Below are positions 45,321 through 55,079 of a stretch of DNA of 64,000 bases, one piece after another (within the stretch, counting starts at the first letter, position 1; each line of letters opens with the position of its first letter). The stretch is from Pampus argenteus. Taxonomy: Eukaryota; Chordata; Actinopteri; Scombriformes; Stromateidae. The position numbers were made by a program, and so were the translations under genes. The notes under the pieces are model-generated. The model saw nothing but the letters and a program-made list of their open reading frames with translations, searched no databases and was not told the DNA's origin. Location of the stretch: assembly GCA_036937835.1 (NCBI GenBank), contig CM072873.1:10726501-10790500 (forward strand), read 5' to 3'.

Positions 45321-45496
45321 GAGCCCCGAGCAGCCGGTGTCAAAGTAAGCCGTCAGCCAGATGAATGGCCTGCAGCCTTTTGTTCTCCCTCGCTATTAAG
45401 AAAGACCACGCTGAAATATTATTATTCTGCTGCTCCGAAATATGTCAGATTAAATGGTTACCTTCGCTGAGCCACATACAAAAGACACAAACACTG
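45321..45496 (+). repeat. Three-copy module, copy 2
   Basis: GTGTCAAAGTAAGC, GATGAATGGCCTGC, CGCTATTAAGAAAGACC, CTGAAATATTATTATTCTGC, TATGTCAGATTAAATGG and AAAGACACAAACACTG align with copy 1 over about 170 bp. Confidence 0.7.
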
Positions 45497-45537
45497 AAGC
45501 ACTTTACAGGCCTAGTCCAGGATGTTTTTTGAGTTTT

Positions 45538-45630
45538 CTGAAATATTATTATAAAACCATTGTTAAACTGCTCTGCAACATGACAGCTTAAATCATCACC
45601 TTCTGCAACAGAAAAATAAAAGGCGCAAAT
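45538..45630 (+). repeat. Three-copy module, copy 3 (partial)
   Basis: CTGAAATATTATTATAAAAC, CTGCAACATGACAGCTTAAA and CACCTTCTGCAACAGAAAAA match the core and right half of copies 1 and 2. The left half (GTGTCAAA..) is absent. It starts only 41 bases after copy 2. Confidence 0.6.
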
Positions 45631-47944
45631 GTGCTGCCGAGATTTAAAGTGTAACACCGGTGTAATTTGAGTTTTTGCAGCAGCGGGGATGTACGACTGC
45701 ATAACCCAAGCTAACCTAACCTCGCTGACTGGGCTTTAACATCCACGCGGCAGCATGTCCTCCGCCACATCAGCTTAAATACTAGTTTAGAGGGAACAGG
45801 AAACGTTCAGTCATAAAGAAAATGCATCCAGCTGGTGTAACATGATATATTTCCTCCATTGAGACTGGATGTTGGTGCAAAAAGAAATTAATAAAGTGAT
45901 CATCAGTCACATATTAGTTAGAGAGAAAGATTGTTGCAGGTTTTATCCTGGTTAGTTGACAAAAAGCATCAACAGATATCCTGGGAATAACCAAACAGTT
46001 TTGTTTTTCAGCATTACACATTTTAACATGACGAACAATTACAATAAAGGAAACAGTTGTTGTGTAATATTCTGGACCGTCTTTGGACAGAGATGCGCAG
46101 TGTTAAGCCCCAGCAGCAGCGAACCACCTGTGTCTGAATCTGGATGTTGTTAAGAGCATGAAGGCTCAGAGTGTGCCTGCAGACGAGGTGTAGGGCACAA
46201 ATACACAAAAACGTCCTCAATGAAACTCCACAGAAAACACAGATATTATCACAATCAATTGGCACACATTGCATTTTCCAATACAGCTGTCTCTGCTAGA
46301 GCCAAGTTTTTTTTTGTGGGAGCCATGTGGCCAACTGGCTTCTCAACAATAAACTCCACTGTGTCAATCAGCCAATCACTAACAAATGTCAACTTGTTTT
46401 GAGCTGCACACTTGTAGTTCCTCTCTTCGGTGTCGTTTTGCGGTTTTGAAATTGCCAGAATGCAGCAATAGAAAGCTTTATTCTTTAAAGGAACATGTTT
46501 ATTTTTACACCATTAGTAGCTTTGTAGATTGACAAATGATTTTTTCTTTTACCCTTCCAGGTTGGCGGTGGTTTCCATTTATTTCCACTATTTCAATAAA
46601 CATGCAGAGATTTGAAACTTGTCTGAGAATGTATTTCATTGCAAAAAAGGTTTCATGTGAAGTACAAAAAAATTCAACTTGGACGATACTTATTGATGTC
46701 CGCAAGGGCGTAACCACGCCACGGCCTCGAGGATGCAGTGGGATCAAAATGAGAGCTCTACCCCAGATTTTTTTTTAAAATGCCTTCCCTACAATTCTAT
46801 GATATATATATATATTTTACATGTTCTATTACACTAAAACACGTACAAAATGAAGTGATAAAACATAAGTGTTGCAGGCAGAATAACGCAGCTTGAAAAA
46901 GGGGTCATGATAAAGCCACAATAAGGTCACTGCAAGGTCAAGGAGCTCATCACTGCCACTACAGGCCGTTATTCATATTCATATTATTATATATTTCCTG
47001 TTTATCAAGTCCTGTGTAGCATTTTTTCTTTTTGTATGTGTTTTGCCATTTGTTGCTGTTTTGGACTGAATTTCTTTTTTTTTGGTAACATTTGTATTTT
47101 CACTTTTGCATTTTACAGTTTGTAACATCTTTTTTAAAAATTTGATTTTTCCTTAATGTTTGTGCTTTTGCTTCTGAATGTGCAATTTTGGATTCAAGCT
47201 TTTTTTTCTAAATACAATGAATGTTACAGCTTTGATCACTTATGAAATGTGTGCTTCTATTAGAAAGTACAGCATGTAGATATTTATTCATTCGTCCCTG
47301 CCACGAACTGACACATCAGGTAGTTCTTTATTTCCACCACCTCTTGCTACTGTGACATTTGACCCCTGACCTCAAACTGATATTATCTGTAAACACTTCT
47401 ACTCCTCCTATTTTCTTCTTCTTATCTCTTTTTCACCTTCTCTCGTGTTGATTGGAGAATTTTTAATTTTCTTCTGCTGTTGACCGTGCTTTAATAACTC
47501 CATCAGCTGTTATGATTGAAGTGTGAAATGTAAATGCAAGTTCCGATGTAGCATGCCTCGCTACTTGCAATTTGGGAGAGGAAAAAAAATCTGCACTTTT
47601 ACCATCAAAAACTCCTTGAACACTCCTCGAACGCACTTCTGCTGCATGAAATCAGTCTGATTAAATAAGTCTGCCGACAGCTTCACTGCTAATGTTCACC
47701 GTCACATTTCACTGACAGTTAAACTGAACATAGAGAAAAAAGTTGAAGGAAAGAATATCTAAGAGAGTTTCTGACTGATTTAATATATCAGTCACATCAG
47801 ACACTCTGCACAATTAGTACTTTCACTTTTAATACTTAAATGTAACATAAATAAAACACACACACACACCTAAGTAAGTTTTGAGGATGTTACATTTTTC
47901 TGTTAATTTCCTGGAGCGTTAACTCTAACCATAAACACTACTTG
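45631..47944. other. AT-rich non-coding, nothing recognised
   Basis: About 2.3 kb of AT-rich DNA with short T-runs and a TATA run near 46802. No coding frame, RNA or repeat family could be supported. Confidence 0.35.
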
Positions 47945-47975
47945 TCTAACCCTAACCCTGCCCCTAACCTTAACC
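47945..47975. repeat. Short telomere-like CTAACC repeats
   Basis: CTAACCCTAACCCTGCCCCT followed by AACCTTAACC is a degenerate interstitial CCCTAA-type run. Confidence 0.5.
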
Positions 47976-48008
47976 ACTGATCCAAAAATCAGGGGGAAAA
48001 TTGGAGAC

Positions 48009-48067
<59 letters not shown>

Positions 48068-48070
48068 ACA
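48009..48070. repeat. (CA)n microsatellite
   Basis: About 27 uninterrupted CA units, then a TACACACA tail. Confidence 0.95.
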
Positions 48071-48136
48071 GACACGTTAACTCAAGCAGAGCTGCCGTTT
48101 GACAACTGACAATTCAATAAGACCCTCAGGCTGCTG

Positions 48137-48138
<2 letters not shown>

Positions 48139-48173
<35 letters not shown>
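48139..48173. repeat. (GT)n microsatellite
   Basis: About 17 GT units, 70 bases after a CA tract. Confidence 0.9.
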
Positions 48174-48176
<3 letters not shown>

Positions 48177-48369
48177 AAGATGGAGGCCAGACCCACACAC
48201 AAACACATTGCGGTCCTGAACACCTACTGCCCTCTAGAGGCAGATAACTGATGGGTCAGTGAATCTAAATCACTCAACTCATCTTCTGAAGATCCTTCTC
48301 AGACTCCAACATCCAGAGCTGTGGCCGTGCAGGAAGATGTTCATAATCAACGTCCATCACCAGACTGTT

Positions 48370-48500
48370 GTTCCAGAGCGGCTAACAATTCTTTTAATTT
48401 TTGATTGATATACCTGAAAATATAAAGAGTATGTCCCCTTTAACTTCATGTTACAACTGCTGGCTATGTACATCCACATATTTGAGGAGGTCATGAGAGC
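48370..48500. mobile_element. Two joined MITE ends
   Basis: TATGTCCCCTTTAA at 48430-48443 is the complement of the left end at 36795. TCCACATATTTGAGGAGGTC at 48473 matches 12153. Two different elements therefore meet here. Confidence 0.5.
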
Positions 48501-48619
48501 AGATTAAAGACATAAGCCTTCCTCCATCTCCATACTACCTACTACCTCTGTATGGAGGACGTCTAACTCTGTGGAGCTTAAGTTATGTTCAGTGTTAAGA
48601 TCAGTTAGCTTACTTTGTG

Positions 48620-49200
48620 TTGCTCCAGGTGTTTCTGTTTTTACTCCCCTCTTTTCTCCTCCCTCACTTCTTTCTCTCCTTTTCTATTTTTTTGCTGCTT
48701 TTTAGGCTCCTATCACTCGACATTTCCTCTCCTCTTTTCTTCAGTTTCCTCCTCTCTTCCCTTCACTTGTTTCCTCCCTTCCTCTCTTCTCTCCCCCCTC
48801 CCCTGTTCTCCCTTGTTTTATGCCTCTCTTCTCACCTCTACCTTCCATTACGTCTCCTCTTTATCCTTCTTTTCTCCTGTCTCCCCTCCACTTTTTTTCT
48901 CTCCCCTTCTCTCCCTCCTCACTTGCCCCATACTCCTCTCACCCCCTTCTCCACTTGTCACTCCCTTCTTGTTTCATTTCCCTCCTTTCCCTCTCTCCTC
49001 TCTCTGGTCCTTTGTTTCTTCCACTCCTCTCTTTCATCTTCTCTCTCCCCTTCTCTCATCCCCTCTCATCCTCTCCATCTCTCCCTTCTAATTTCCTCTC
49101 TCCCCACCTCCCTCATCTCCTCTGCCCCCTTGTTTCTTCCCCTGCTCTCTCTCTCTCGTCTTCTCCCTCCCCTCCTCTTCCCCCTCTCTCCCCTTCTCAG
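48620..49200 (-). repeat. Polypyrimidine tract of about 580 bp
   Basis: The plus strand is almost all C and T. Three long overlapping open frames (up to 216 codons) arise from it and encode only Leu/Ser/Pro/Phe strings in every phase, which shows they are not genes. Confidence 0.85.
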
Positions 49201-49399
49201 TCGGGGGTCTGTATTGTCCCCCTCTCGTCTCTCTGTGAGAACAGCTCCTATGTTTGTTGGCCAATAGGTCCAATTCAGCCGGGGCCTTTTTAGAAAGACC
49301 AGCACCACAAAAGCCAACGGGAAACAGCCCCCCTCAACCCCACCCCGCTGCCGATCAACGTTTTCTTACCCCCCAGCCTCCCCTGCTCTCCCCTGCCCC
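49201..49399. other. Mixed sequence between tract and candidate element
   Basis: CCAATAGGTCCAATTCAGCC and GAAAGACCAGCACCACAAAA are compact and repeat-free and may belong to the next block. Confidence 0.3.
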
Positions 49400-49565
49400 T
49401 CCCACTGAGGCCCTCTAAGTTTGTTTAAGAGATTGAGAGTCCAAAGAAAGAGACAGAAAGAGAGAGGGACGGAGAGAAAGCGTCCGCCCATTAAGGTAAT
49501 TATATAGAGCCTGTGTTCCCGTGAGGGCCCTTAATTGATGTTAATGTTTGTCTAATTGGGCGGAT
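49400..49565. promoter_or_regulatory. Candidate conserved non-coding element
   Basis: CCGCCCATTAAGGTAATTAT, GTGAGGGCCCTTAATTGATG and TTTGTCTAATTGGGCGG lie within 75 bp. The alternation of ATTA/TAAT cores with GC-rich spacers is the strongest enhancer-like pattern in the window. Confidence 0.5.
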
Positions 49566-49575
49566 TGGGGTGAGG

Positions 49576-49800
49576 AGGAGAAGGGGGGGGGGCGGGGGGT
49601 GCAGAAGCAGAAAGAAGGAGGTGAAGGTTCCTCCTCAAAAGTTCCTCTTCCTCACAGGACATGGGGGCACTTTTCAGTCATCCCTCCTCCTTTTCCTCTC
49701 TGTCTCTGTCCACACCTTTTCACAATAGCTGTCACCTCCAGCTTTCTCACATTACCTTTTCTTAACCCCCCCCAACCCCCCCACCCCTTCTCCCCCGTCC
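49576..49800. other. G-run cluster followed by C-run cluster
   Basis: Runs of eight and six G at 49584-49600, then runs of eight, seven, four and five C at 49768-49797. Both are quadruplex-capable, on opposite strands, about 170 bp apart. Confidence 0.55.
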
Positions 49801-49883
49801 TCACCCCCTCTGGGCAGCCAGTGAACAGTTCACAGCTCTTTGAGGCCTCAAATGGCCTGGATTAAACTGCAGCAAACACTATG

Positions 49884-50090
49884 TTAAAGGCTCAGTTCAC
49901 CCAAATCATGAATCAATCTAGCAAACCAATCTAGGGGTTTTATTGGTCCAGGTTGTAAGATATAATAATAGACGTTGTTGTATAATGTAGCGCAGTTAAT
50001 AAAATTAATATCATAAACATGCAACAACTAGTTGACTAGAAAAATCCTTGGTCAGGGGCAGCCCTAGTTTTAGGCACATATAAAAATCCC
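49884..50090 (+). mobile_element. GTTAAAGGCTCAGTTCACCC-type DNA-element fragment
   Basis: The first 25 bases resemble the terminus at 43073 (TTAAAGG..AGTTCACCCAAAT). Later sequence is too diverged to align by eye, so the right boundary is approximate. Confidence 0.4.
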
Positions 50091-50314
50091 AGCATGCAAA
50101 GTTACACTTGCAGCCTTATAGTCAGTCAGGTGGAAGGTGGATCATGTTCCCAGAACAAACAGAGACCACTTCCACTAAAAGGTCACTGTGTTTTAGACTG
50201 AGTACAATCTGAGTTCAGATCTGCACACAGAGTCCCATTCAACCAGACTGAACTACACTGTCCTGGAGACACAGACCTTTACAGACAAAATAATAAAACA
50301 GCCAAACTGAGGAT

Positions 50315-50381
50315 GACAAACAAACAAACAAACAAACAAACAATAAAACAAACAAACAAACAAACAAACAAACAAACAAAC
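50315..50381. repeat. (CAAA)n microsatellite
   Basis: About 16 CAAA units with one CAATAAAA interruption. Confidence 0.9.
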
Positions 50382-50486
50382 AGTAAAGTGAGTCCATCTT
50401 GATGAACTGGAGCTCACTGACAGCAGCCTTTGTGTGCTGACTCACTGCCAGACTGACAGTGATTGTTGGCCTGTGTTTGTGTAGGC

Positions 50487-50487
<1 letters not shown>

Positions 50488-50523
<36 letters not shown>

Positions 50524-50632
50524 ATGAAGATGAGGATGGTGGCTGGCGAAAACTAGCATCATCCTCTTCTGTCATCTCCATCTGCAAGCGCAGTAGCAGC
50601 AACAGCAGTAGCAGCAGTAGCAGCAGCAGCAC
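50488..50632. repeat. (CTG)12 facing a CAG-rich run, foldback
   Basis: Twelve CTG units (50488-50523) are followed by GATGAAGATGAGGATGG, a short spacer, CATCATCCTCTTCTGTC and a CAG/TAG/AAC-rich run (50591-50632). The two halves are imperfectly complementary along most of 145 bp. The frames across it read as Ala, Ser or Leu strings. Confidence 0.75.
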
Positions 50633-50639
50633 CGCCGGG

Positions 50640-51075
50640 CCTTGCACTAATTACTGCTGCATCTGTCTTCATCTGTGCTTCCCCTCCGTTGTCTGCTGAA
50701 CAAATAGTTCATGCCACCTCCTCCCACCGCTCCGTCTCTCCACTTTACTCCTCCTGACACCTCCCTGCATCTACTCACAGCTGGAGGCAGTGTCAGCGCC
50801 GCTCTATTGTGGATTGTATTTGCATGTTTTTGTGCATCGCATGTGTGTTGCGAGAGAGTGCGAGGGAGCGTTTGGTGTCTTTCTCTCTCTCTCTTGCTTC
50901 CCACATCCTCTCTGTATATATTTGTGTATGCTAATGAGGGATTTCTGTGCTGCCAGCCATAATGGAGTTGCTGGATAATAACCCTGCAAAACAAACTCAA
51001 CTGCAAACCAACAAACCAATTATCTCTGCTCTTGTTTTTCCAAGCCCACTGTAATTACTGTACGCACAAGAAAGA
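50640..51075. promoter_or_regulatory. Candidate conserved non-coding element
   Basis: GCACTAATTACTGCTGC near 50644, then GTATGCTAATGAGGGATTTC, CAGCCATAATGGAGTTGC, AAACCAATTATCTCTGC and CCCACTGTAATTACTGTACG at 50926-51065. The second group is the denser and is repeat-free. Confidence 0.45.
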
Positions 51076-51439
51076 GAAGAGAGAAAGAAAAGCCGAAGTT
51101 GTGTTTACAACATCAGAGAAAGCGAGGGTGACCCAACACAAATCATGAAAAATAATCAGGTTTGATTTAATTTTTCAATCCTTCGCCTCAAAGTCACCCT
51201 CCACCCTCCCACCTCTCTCTCATTCTTCCTAAATTTACCCATCATTCCCATGGAGGGGGCTGTGAGGATCGACAGACAGACAATGAGACGGGTGTCAAGG
51301 AAAGAAGAAAAAAATGACAGCGCGACAAATAACCTTCCTCGCTTTCTTCCCACAAATTCGACCAAAGAAATAATAAAAAAAAAGCTTCTAAACTATGTCC
51401 TGCGGCCAAATGAGACACCTGTCCAAACCTCTAAAGACC
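51076..51439. other. Non-coding, nothing firm
   Basis: Purine-rich at 51069-51095, otherwise mixed. Confidence 0.3.
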
Positions 51440-51610
51440 TTTTGTGTCTTTCACAGATTCTTTGCGCTGCGTTCTAATTGGCTGGCTGGCCTGTGTGTTA
51501 GCGTGCATGGCATGCCCGGCTGCCGGGAAGGTAAAATAGGCAGGCGGGGGAGCTGAATAGAAATGTGATTGTGTTGCTGTCAAGCGCTCCCACATGAACT
51601 CCCCTTTTCT
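51440..51610. promoter_or_regulatory. Candidate conserved non-coding element
   Basis: GCGTTCTAATTGGCTGGCTG, GCGTGCATGGCATGCCCGGC and GTCAAGCGCTCCCACATGAA form a CpG-containing, repeat-free block. Confidence 0.4.
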
Positions 51611-51654
51611 TTCTCCACCCGGACAGAGAGGAGAAGTGTGAAGGGAGAGGGATG

Positions 51655-51694
51655 AGGAGGAGGAGGAGGAGGAGGAGGAGGAAAGGAAGAGTGA

Positions 51695-51729
<35 letters not shown>

Positions 51730-51735
51730 TGAAAG
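51655..51735 (+). repeat. (GGA)n/(GA)n polypurine microsatellite
   Basis: About nine GGA units, then GA repeats with a GACAGA break. Confidence 0.9.
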
Positions 51736-51744
51736 AGACACACT

Positions 51745-52015
51745 TCATTTGTCATCCAGCAGCCTGATTGGAGTGGCAAAGCCAATTCACATCTCGAGTG
51801 GAGTTCCCATCACACAAACCCCCTATACCAAACCTCCCCTCTCCTCCCCCTACCTCCTCACCCCCTGTATCCTGCCAATCAAGCGGAGGCTGTATAAGCT
51901 GCCGATATTTCGAGCTGAGAGCTTCATCATCATGGATGGGAGCGGTAATGACTCTCTCTCAGGAGCTGTAATAGCTGCAGCTAATGGGGACGGTGGGGGG
52001 ACGGAGGGGGGCTGA
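51745..52015. promoter_or_regulatory. Candidate conserved non-coding element
   Basis: CAGCCTGATTGGAGTGGC, GCCGATATTTCGAGCTG, GGAGCGGTAATGACTC and CTGTAATAGCTGCAGCTAAT occur around a C/T-rich insert. Frames across it show no conserved protein pattern. A G-run cluster ends it at 51985-52020. Confidence 0.4.
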
Positions 52016-52639
52016 GGGGGCGAGGGTCATGAAGAAGGTTGGATGGTTGGATGGGTGTGTGTGAGGGTGGAATGGCGGAGTGGGGTGTGACTGCTGCAAG
52101 AAGTACACACGTATTCATGTGGAGTTCTTGTGAAGTTTGAACATCACAAATACATAAATCAACTTTTTTTTTTTTTTTTTTTTTTTACAAAGACTGGACT
52201 CCATTTATCACAGAATCACTTAGAGTAAGGCTAAATATGGTCCTCAGATCAGGACTTAGGATATGTATGATGGTTCCTCAAAAAAAAAAAAAAAAAAAAG
52301 CCTCACAATTATTTACAGACCAAATTCAAATTAGTTATGATGCCACAAAGGCCTGAGTACTCTCATATAAACAAATCATGCTTGTAGGTAGATGAATGTG
52401 AAAACAAACTCTGCTCATGCATCACTCTGCATAGAGAAGAGAACAACATCCATATGAAGAAAAAAGAAGAAAAACATATTTTTGAGTGGAGGGTGACTTT
52501 AATAAATCAAATAACATAAAAAAGGAGCATATTTACTGAGCAACATGTATATGAAGGAACAAGAAAAAATGAGTGGAGAGAGCTGAGATTAACCTCTACA
52601 GCAGGAGGAGAGATAAAGTATTAAAACGCTTCTTACATT
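52016..52639. other. Non-coding with homopolymers
   Basis: A 23-T run at 52164-52186 and a 20-A run at 52280-52299. Nothing else is recognised. Confidence 0.45.
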
Positions 52640-52830
52640 GAACATTTAATTCTCTGAAATTCACCGCCTGGTCTTCAACCTCCTGCCTGCTCGGCCCCTT
52701 GAGGGGCTTCAGTTTCTTTTTGGCTTTTCTGCCTCCATCCAAATACATTTCTATTATCTCGCTTTTAATATTCATCTGGCGTCCTTTCCGTCACCTTCTC
52801 TCCTCTTATGTTTTCACTCTTAAATGACGC
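52640..52830. promoter_or_regulatory. Candidate conserved non-coding element
   Basis: CATTTAATTCTCTGAAATTC, GGCCCCTTGAGGGGCTTCAG (a near palindrome) and CTTTTAATATTCATCTGGCG are in repeat-free DNA. Confidence 0.4.
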
Positions 52831-53710
52831 TGTCAGTCACATGAATGCTGTTTCTGTGGATGCTGGATGAGTCATGTTGGGGTTTCCTGCAGGTCCGTTA
52901 TGGCTGTAGATATCTGGTGAATAGTTGTGTTGTTCTATCTCCTGTGTGTTTGCGCTGTTTGTGTGGGTGGAGGTGTGAGTCGTTTCAGAGGTTACAAACT
53001 GTTTCTCTTTTTTTTTTTTCTTTTTGTTGCTGTGAAAGCACCAAAGAACAGAAAATGCTGTTGAACGAGCTTCTGAACACATCTGAGTGTTTGACTTTAC
53101 ATTTCAGTTATCTTCAGTCATCACTTCAGTTTTAAGATCACAGATGATCAATCAATTCAAATGATACAACTCTATCTTTTACATGCGTGTTTACATTTTT
53201 TAAATGTACAATATATTTTACGTGTATTATTTTTTAGAAATGATTTTACTTTAATGTTATTTGATTTTTTGTAAAGCATTTTGAACTAATGTGTATCAGA
53301 CTTTTGGCATCTTCTGCTTTACTGTATAATTTTAAATATTGTATGTGTTGTTTCTGTTTGCTTGTGTGTTTAGTATGAAGTGACCAGTATATTGTTTTTT
53401 ATTTAGTTTTTTATTTTTTTCTTCTCTTCTTTCTCACTTTAATATTTACGTTAATTATGTCTGCGTTACTTACTTAATTACGTTAATATTTCTATTTTTC
53501 ATCAAGATAACAATGAAAACATTACAGAATAAAGACATTAAGATATTGCCTTACATTTTAATTTTGTCTCACTTAAACACCTCTCTTTTGTCTCTGGTCC
53601 TTGAAAGCAACATATTACCACCCAAAAAAAAAAAAAGAGACAGCCCATCATCAACATTAATTATGTCTTCTAGTCAATGCCACTGCAGCTCATGGATGCT
53701 GCTCTGTGGC
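52831..53710. other. AT-rich non-coding
   Basis: T-runs near 53008 and an A-run at 53624. No feature supported. Confidence 0.3.
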
Positions 53711-53723
53711 TGACCTTTGACCT
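53711..53723 (-). promoter_or_regulatory. DR1 nuclear-receptor-like site
   Basis: TGACCTTTGACCT, identical to the site at 15261. ATCAATAAAGTATCT follows 8 bases later, which may mean it lies in an old retroelement 3' end. Confidence 0.35.
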
Positions 53724-53862
53724 TTGAGGATCAATAAAGTATCTCATTGTCACCTATTAAAGCATTTTAAAAGTAGCGTATTGCTTTCATTGCAGTCTCA
53801 TGACTAGAAGCTACTACCTGCTCAGGTAAACACAGGTTGAGCCACAGTGCTGCACTGGGTGA

Positions 53863-53960
53863 CATGTTCCTTCTTCCTGAAGAGATTGGTCACGTTAGTT
53901 TGTTTAAAAATGGCCCCAACAGCAATCCATTTTAAGTTTTTCAGAGAGTAGAGTAGAGCA
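53863..53960 (+). repeat. Dispersed repeat copy, TTGGTCACGTTAGTTTGTTT family
   Basis: GTGACATGTTCCTTC, GATTGGTCACGTTAGTTTGT and AAAATGGCCCCAACAGCAAT match 63213-63310 and 38930. Confidence 0.6.
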
Positions 53961-54479
53961 GTCAAGAGGTTATGATATATTGTCACATTATTTAATTTCA
54001 GTAAATGTTCACATGATCCAATATTTCACCAAAAAAATGAAGATGCTTTGAACTGGATTGAAACAGTGAAAAACTGAGATTCAGACTGACAGAGAGATTA
54101 GGAGAGTTAAGGAGGGAGATGGACAGTGAAGACAGAGGGGGGTCATCCTGGCAGAGGTCAAATGTTGTGACCTGTGAGTCCTGGCAGGTCTTTGAAGAGA
54201 AAGACGAGCTGAGCTCTACAGATCTACAGAGGAACGCAGAGTTCAGGCTCCCAGCAGGCCTGTGGAGGAGGATTACACATTTTGATAGAAACACTTAAAA
54301 AATATTGTGGACTAATCCTTTAAAGGCTTTAACCCCGCGCTGAGACTTCCTCTACAGCTGCTGTGTGGGCTGAGCAAGGCAGGGTTAAACACCAGTAGGG
54401 TTACAGGTTCAATTCCCTGCCAGGGTTAACAGGAAGTATTTCATTTAAATGTTTAAACACATTATTTTCAGTTGCAGTG
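53961..54479. other. Non-coding, nothing recognised
   Basis: Mixed sequence. The minus-strand frame (53998-54294) has no domain. Confidence 0.3.
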
Positions 54480-54962
54480 GTGACTGGATATATTATTATT
54501 ATTATTATATATGGCATTATTAGATTATTAATAGTGAAGCATCATTGTGTAAACAGCATGTTACTGTTACAGTAAGTTTAGTCTAGTGGTTCTGGTCCTA
54601 GGGGTCGGGTCACCAGATAACTCTGAGGGGTCGTGAGATGAGTCATATCAAGTGGATATCAGCCACTTTTACGGCCTTTTCAGTATCAAATTCCCTCTCT
54701 GTGTCTCCTCAGACAGTGTTTCCCTGTCGGTGGAAGTATAGAAACAAAAAGATCATTGAAAGATAACTACTTGATTTGATGGCTGAAGCTTCATATTAGC
54801 TTCAGATAAACCTTTACGTTATTTCAATCTAAGTGTATTATGAAGGGAACGTCTAATGGTCAGTACGAACAGGAGGAACATTTACAGCAAGAAAAATGCT
54901 CACTTTGGGCTCCTGACTGTTGCTTTAAGACACACTTGAAAAATTGCAAACCTGTCCTTTAA
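54480..54962. mobile_element. Composite of two non-autonomous DNA-element fragments
   Basis: 54480-54640 carries ATTATTAATAGTGAAGCATC and GTCACCAGATAACTCTGAGG, the interior of the 507/19555/58509 family. 54647-54962 carries CATATCAAGTGGATATCAG, CGAACAGGAGGAACAT, GACTGTTGCTTTAAGACACA and the terminal CCTTTAA of the TTAA-ended MITE. The second appears inserted in, or fused to, the first. Confidence 0.6.
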
Positions 54963-55079
54963 CTATCTCATCACAGTTGTTTCTGTGAACAGCTGTATAA
55001 ACCAATAAAAAAAAAAGAAACTCAGCAGCTCATGGGTTCCCTCCTCCTACATCCCTCTCTCCTCTCCTCCTTCCTTCCT

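Noticed and set aside
47945..47975. Internal telomere or chromosome-fusion site
   Set aside because: Only a few degenerate CTAACC units; such short runs are common in fish DNA.
48615..49293. Three long overlapping plus-strand frames of 157-216 codons
   Set aside because: They lie in a polypyrimidine tract and give Leu/Ser/Pro/Phe strings in several phases at once; no domain, codon bias or splice context.
50239..50699. Poly-Gln, poly-Ala, poly-Ser and poly-Leu frames
   Set aside because: All three phases of the CTG/CAG tract are open and there is no coding sequence beyond the repeat. I found no adjoining exon-like sequence.
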